A stretch of DNA of 7,776 nt from NCBI GenBank assembly GCA_937944945.1, contig CALEBD010000340.1, positions 1-7,776 of the forward strand. Direction: 5' to 3'. A program made the translations under genes and the position numbers. Below, in pieces: positions 5,940 through 7,776 of the stretch. Numbering within the stretch: position 1 is the stretch's first letter; each line of letters opens with the position of its first letter. The notes under the pieces were generated by a model. That model was given only the letters and a program-made list of their open reading frames with translations. It was not told the DNA's origin and made no database searches. This DNA comes from an uncultured Clostridium sp. GTDB lineage: Bacteria > Bacillota > Clostridia > Peptostreptococcales > Peptostreptococcaceae.

Positions 5940-6518
5940 ATGGAAACAACAAAATATGAAAGCGTGTTCAAAAATCCAGAAGGTTTTACTCAGCAAGAAA
6001 TTACACAGTTACGTACTAAAGTAATTGCATTTAGCCGTGCTTTAGTTGGTCGGCGGTTGGCAATCCCCGTAAGTGATAATTTAGATTTGAATTACAAGAA
6101 AAAAATGGCTGGTGATATGCCAGGACTTGTACTTGCAAATCCGATGAAGAAGTATATGATTGAAACTGTTGATTTGTTCAACGTAGATATCGTGCGGACT
6201 GCAAATGGTAAGATTGTTATTATGTTTAATAATGACGAAAAGTTGCAGTTTGATTTACGGGCAGATGTAGATATCGTATTGAAAGCTGGTCCGAAAGATG
6301 TTCAAGATGCTATCTTGAAGTTTGAAGCAACTGGAGAACGGTCTCCGTTCTGGAATGTTAAAATGGTAACAGAAGTTGTCACTCAGTTGAATCAGAGTAA
6401 TTTGACTGATCTTAACAATTTTATTGATGAATTGGCAAATCAGGGAGCTTCTCTGGAACAAATCAATAAGATTACTAAGGACGACACTACTGCTTACTAC
6501 AAGAGCATCGACGAGTAA
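5940..6518 (+). CDS. Hypothetical protein, 192 aa, strongly translated phage gene
   Basis: The family is not recognised. It is soluble, with no signal or membrane segment. Residues 15-40 look helical (QQEITQLRTKVIAFSRALVG), 62-115 alternate hydrophobic beta-like strands (LVLANPMKKYMIETVDLFNV, then KIVIMFNNDEKLQFDLRADV), and the C-terminal third is helical and asparagine/glutamine-rich. The start is secure: AAAGGAG lies just upstream, and the in-frame sequence before it has no ATG and meets a stop about 20 codons up. Arginine is nearly all CGG or CGT (five CGG, two CGT), as in the gene at 1654. The strong SD, codon choice and long structured leader point to high expression, possibly as a virion protein, which is inference. 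The next gene follows after 22 bases. Confidence 0.85.
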   Translation: METTKYESVFKNPEGFTQQEITQLRTKVIAFSRALVGRRLAIPVSDNLDLNYKKKMAGDMPGLVLANPMKKYMIETVDLFNVDIVRTANGKIVIMFNNDEKLQFDLRADVDIVLKAGPKDVQDAILKFEATGERSPFWNVKMVTEVVTQLNQSNLTDLNNFIDELANQGASLEQINKITKDDTTAYYKSIDE

Positions 6519-6540
6519 TTAATCTTAAGTACACAAAACT

Positions 6541-7080
6541 ATGGCAACAAGTAAAAAGCCAATAGATTCATATCACTTGCAGATGTTACAGCTAATTATG
6601 TCTGATCCTCGTATTCAAAATAATTTGCTAATGGATGGGAGCAAAACAATTAAAGTTAGATACGATGGAACAGTATTAATAGGACACCACAAATATGGTT
6701 GGGTAAATAAGTGGTTTAATTCCTATTATGTAATAGACTTTTTTAGTTTAGTACAAAGAATAGCTTTTATCATCACGGGTGTAGAAAGTAACAATTGTGA
6801 TAAGTCAGGTTTGGTTGGGTTTCTGACAGAAGCAATTGATAAAGTACTTAAGAAAGATGAAAAAGAAAAAGTAATCGAGTTATTATTGTATTATTGTACA
6901 TTACTTGATGAAAACAGTCCATTGAAATTGACCTATGATATTACAAAAGATGACCCAGGCTTTGACAAAAATATGGGTAATAACAGCAAGCGACGCAAAA
7001 TGGTTGGGGTAGCAAATGCTTGCATAGATTTTGGGTATGAAAGAATACCCGTCAGTTTACATGTTGAAGGAGATTTATAA
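6541..7080 (+). CDS. Hypothetical protein, 179 aa
   Basis: The family is not recognised. The first half is mixed and aromatic-rich (IKVRYDGTVLIGHHKYGWVN, KWFNSYYVIDFF). A hydrophobic helix follows (SLVQRIAFIITGV), then VGFLTEAIDKVLKKDEKEK, a helix with VIELLLYYCTLLDE, and a C-terminal basic patch, NNSKRRKM. The hydrophobic stretches are too short or too charged for confident membrane helices. Arginine codons are mixed (AGA, CGT, CGA, CGC), unlike the CGG-rich gene upstream. The leader has no SD. Its 3' half carries three copies of TGGTTGGG (6696, 6812, 7001), each inside a potential hairpin loop, so the mRNA itself may hold regulatory structure. The stop lies 5 nt before the intergenic copy of the same motif. 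Confidence 0.8.
   Translation: MATSKKPIDSYHLQMLQLIMSDPRIQNNLLMDGSKTIKVRYDGTVLIGHHKYGWVNKWFNSYYVIDFFSLVQRIAFIITGVESNNCDKSGLVGFLTEAIDKVLKKDEKEKVIELLLYYCTLLDENSPLKLTYDITKDDPGFDKNMGNNSKRRKMVGVANACIDFGYERIPVSLHVEGDL
6686..6715 (+). other. In-gene hairpin with TGGTTGGGT in the loop
   Basis: ACCAC (6686-6690) pairs with GTGGT (6711-6715) around a 20-nt loop that contains TGGTTGGGT at 6696-6704. The stem is short and inside a coding region, so it could be chance. It is listed because the motif recurs in loops nearby. Confidence 0.3.
6792..6838 (+). other. In-gene hairpin with 14-nt TTTGGTTGGGTT loop
   Basis: GTCAG (6804-6808) pairs with CTGAC (6823-6827) around the 14-nt loop 6809-6822 (GTTTGGTTGGGTTT). 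An outer helix, CAATTGT (6792-6798) with GCAATTG (6832-6838), adds seven pairs including one T-G, separated by a small internal loop. The loop matches those at 7089-7110 and 7145-7188 at 12 central positions although the stems differ. Confidence 0.5.
6986..7023 (+). other. In-gene hairpin with TGGTTGGGG in the loop
   Basis: GCAAGC (6986-6991) pairs with GCTTGC (7018-7023) around a 26-nt loop holding TGGTTGGGG at 7001-7009. The loop is larger and the motif diverges after TGGTTGGG, so it is the weakest family member. Confidence 0.3.
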
Positions 7081-7085
7081 TCGAA

Positions 7086-7110
7086 TATATACATTTGGTT
7101 GGGTTCGTAT
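7086..7110 (+). repeat. 25-nt repeat copy 1, hairpin with TTTGGTTGGGTT loop
   Basis: This 25-nt unit, starting TATATACATTTGG and ending GGTTCGTAT, is identical to 7153-7177. ATAC (7089-7092) pairs with GTAT (7107-7110) around the 14-nt loop ATTTGGTTGGGTTC; a one-base bulge allows two more pairs. It begins 5 nt after the stop of the preceding gene. Confidence 0.8.
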
Positions 7111-7144
7111 TAAGTAGAAAATAATTGAAAATCAACATAAAATC

Positions 7145-7188
7145 AGTAAGAGTATATACATTTGGTTGGGTTCGTATATACTCTTACT
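7145..7188 (+). repeat. 25-nt repeat copy 2 inside a perfect 15-bp hairpin
   Basis: AGTAAGAGTATATAC (7145-7159) pairs without mismatch with GTATATACTCTTACT (7174-7188) around the loop ATTTGGTTGGGTTC (7160-7173). The 25-nt repeat is 7153-7177; the stem extends well beyond it, so the hairpin is not just a by-product of the repeat. It lacks a T run, so it is not a classical terminator. Confidence 0.85.
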
Positions 7189-7192
7189 TACT

Positions 7193-7279
7193 TGCCTCTG
7201 ATAATGTTACTAAGGTAACTAAGTGTTGGAAAGCCGAGAGAAGAAGAATCGGATGCCGTATCGAGATGTGACAGAGGCG
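7193..7279 (+). ncRNA. Compact structured RNA element closed by a 7-bp stem
   Basis: GCCTCTG (7194-7200) pairs perfectly with CAGAGGC (7272-7278), extendable by a T-G at 7193/7279. Inside are GTTAC-TAAG-GTAAC (7206-7219) and CCGA (7234-7237)/TCGG (7249-7252) with a purine loop, plus unpaired purine-rich linkers such as GTTGGAAAG. This gives a three-way junction of about 85 nt. The size and 7-bp closing stem recall a tRNA, but no anticodon arm or TTCGA T arm fits, and no known ribozyme or riboswitch core was found. It lies in the leader region of the gene at 7458, or is a free small RNA. Confidence 0.5.
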
Positions 7280-7327
7280 CTAACTCTTTGATCTTGTCTG
7301 TCTTATTTCTTAATTTTATTGTTATTT

Positions 7328-7360
7328 ATATCAGCGGTCTGTGAAGATAGCTGATATTTT
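7328..7360 (+). terminator. Terminator-like hairpin ATATCAGC/GCTGATAT
   Basis: ATATCAGC (7328-7335) pairs with GCTGATAT (7350-7357) around a 14-nt loop, followed directly by TTT and AAG. The upstream stretch 7285-7327 is T-rich. This could end a transcript coming from 7081-7279. The T run is short, so efficiency is uncertain. Confidence 0.45.
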
Positions 7361-7361
7361 A

Positions 7362-7391
7362 AGTTATTAGACTTTGATCAGTCTATTAACT
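7362..7391 (+). promoter_or_regulatory. 12-bp hairpin with one mismatch, upstream of the last gene
   Basis: AGTTATTAGACT (7362-7373) pairs with AGTCTATTAACT (7380-7391), with one T-T mismatch, around the loop TTGATC. It directly follows the terminator-like hairpin. It could be a dyad operator or part of a tandem terminator. The rest, 7392-7457, is AT-rich with no clear promoter. Confidence 0.4.
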
Positions 7392-7457
7392 ACACAGGTA
7401 GACTTTCTAATATACTATGTAATTAACTAATTGTCAAATTATTAAAATCAAGTATAT

Positions 7458-7776
7458 ATGAAAGCAAATAAATTTATTGAACAGCGTGATAAACTATCAG
7501 CAGATATTACTAAGTATTGGAATATCATTTCTATTGAAAATGTAGTAAATCGTAATTATCAACGTACTTATGATTTGAAAGAACTTTATAATACAATCAA
7601 AGGTCTTACAGATGATCGAGTAATTGTTAAATTAAAGATACTATGCATCAATATGGGTATAAAGAAATTTAGTGATTTACCGGCTGATTGTAATCAATTA
7701 GATGTATTTAAATTGTGTGAATTGCAAGAAATGAAAGTACATCTAAGTCGTATACGAACTTTGAATCCTGTTCTTA
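7458..7776 (+). CDS. N-terminal part of an unknown protein (3' end outside window)
   Basis: From the ATG at 7458 an open frame runs 106 codons off the right edge. It starts MKANKFIEQRDKLSADITKY and continues mostly helical, with basic and acidic residues mixed and repeated cysteines (KILCINMG, PADCNQLD, FKLCELQE). There is no signal peptide or membrane segment, and the family is not recognised. Arginine is CGT or CGA, different again from the upstream genes. The leader (AGTATAT) has no SD. The 377-nt region before it holds the repeat hairpins, the structured element and the terminator-like hairpin, so this gene may start a new transcription unit. Confidence 0.75.
   Translation, partial: MKANKFIEQRDKLSADITKYWNIISIENVVNRNYQRTYDLKELYNTIKGLTDDRVIVKLKILCINMGIKKFSDLPADCNQLDVFKLCELQEMKVHLSRIRTLNPVL

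Noticed and set aside
7090..7164. Bacteroides-type promoters, because TACATTTG fits TAnnTTTG at 7090-7097 and 7157-7164
   Set aside because: No TTTG box lies at the right distance upstream of either copy, and the in-gene copy at 6810 lacks the TA. The hairpin explanation fits better.
7194..7278. tRNA with a long variable arm
   Set aside because: The closing stem and length fit, but there is no 7-nt anticodon loop on a 5-bp stem and no TTCGA T arm on either strand.

Overview
The window is AT-rich, and every credible gene lies on the + strand in short, tightly spaced cistrons, most of them small and unrecognisable. One gene is a clear ECF-type sigma-70 factor. Most starts have A/T-rich leaders without a Shine-Dalgarno (SD) sequence. 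I read this as a tailed-phage (or prophage) genome from a Bacteroidota-like gut host. That rests on layout, composition and start-site style, not on a hallmark gene: no capsid, terminase, portal or polymerase is present. The standard genetic code fits, since genes end in TAA, TGA and TAG.

Layout. 3-173: tail of an unknown gene, overlapping the next start. 173-619: unknown helical protein. 626-655: perfect 12-bp hairpin. 672-1217: ECF sigma factor. 1235-1585: small protein with two membrane helices. 1587-1613: hairpin. 1654-3369: large two-part protein with charged linkers. 3389-3787: protein with a signal sequence. 3788-5939: 2.15 kb with no gene. 5940-6518: protein with the only strong SD among the genes and a long structured leader. 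6541-7080: unknown protein. 7081-7457: structured intergenic region. 7458 to the end: start of another unknown gene.

The most remarkable part is 3788-5939. All frames are closed, but the + strand is full of short perfect or wobble-containing helices with small loops, three-way junctions and nested stems. It looks like one giant ornate non-coding RNA, or a run of structured RNAs, comparable in kind to the phage-associated GOLLD and ROOL RNAs, although I cannot match it to either. Its 3' part holds two 28-nt direct repeats flanking a hairpin with two mutually exclusive folds, a 74-nt multibranched element, and a 102-nt nested structure leading into the strongly translated gene at 5940.

A second unusual signal lies in 6696-7171. 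The octamer TGGTTGGG occurs five times there and I found it nowhere else. Three copies share a 14-nt hairpin loop, (A/G)TTTGGTTGGGTT(C/T), carried on unrelated stems; one stem is 15 bp and perfect. Same loop with different stems suggests a recognition element acting as RNA or single-stranded DNA. An 85-nt element closed by a 7-bp stem follows.

How the parts cooperate is inference. The sigma factor may redirect host RNA polymerase to phage promoters. The genes at 1654 and 5940 share CGG-rich arginine codon use and may be abundant (possibly virion) proteins. The structured RNAs may control or accompany their expression.
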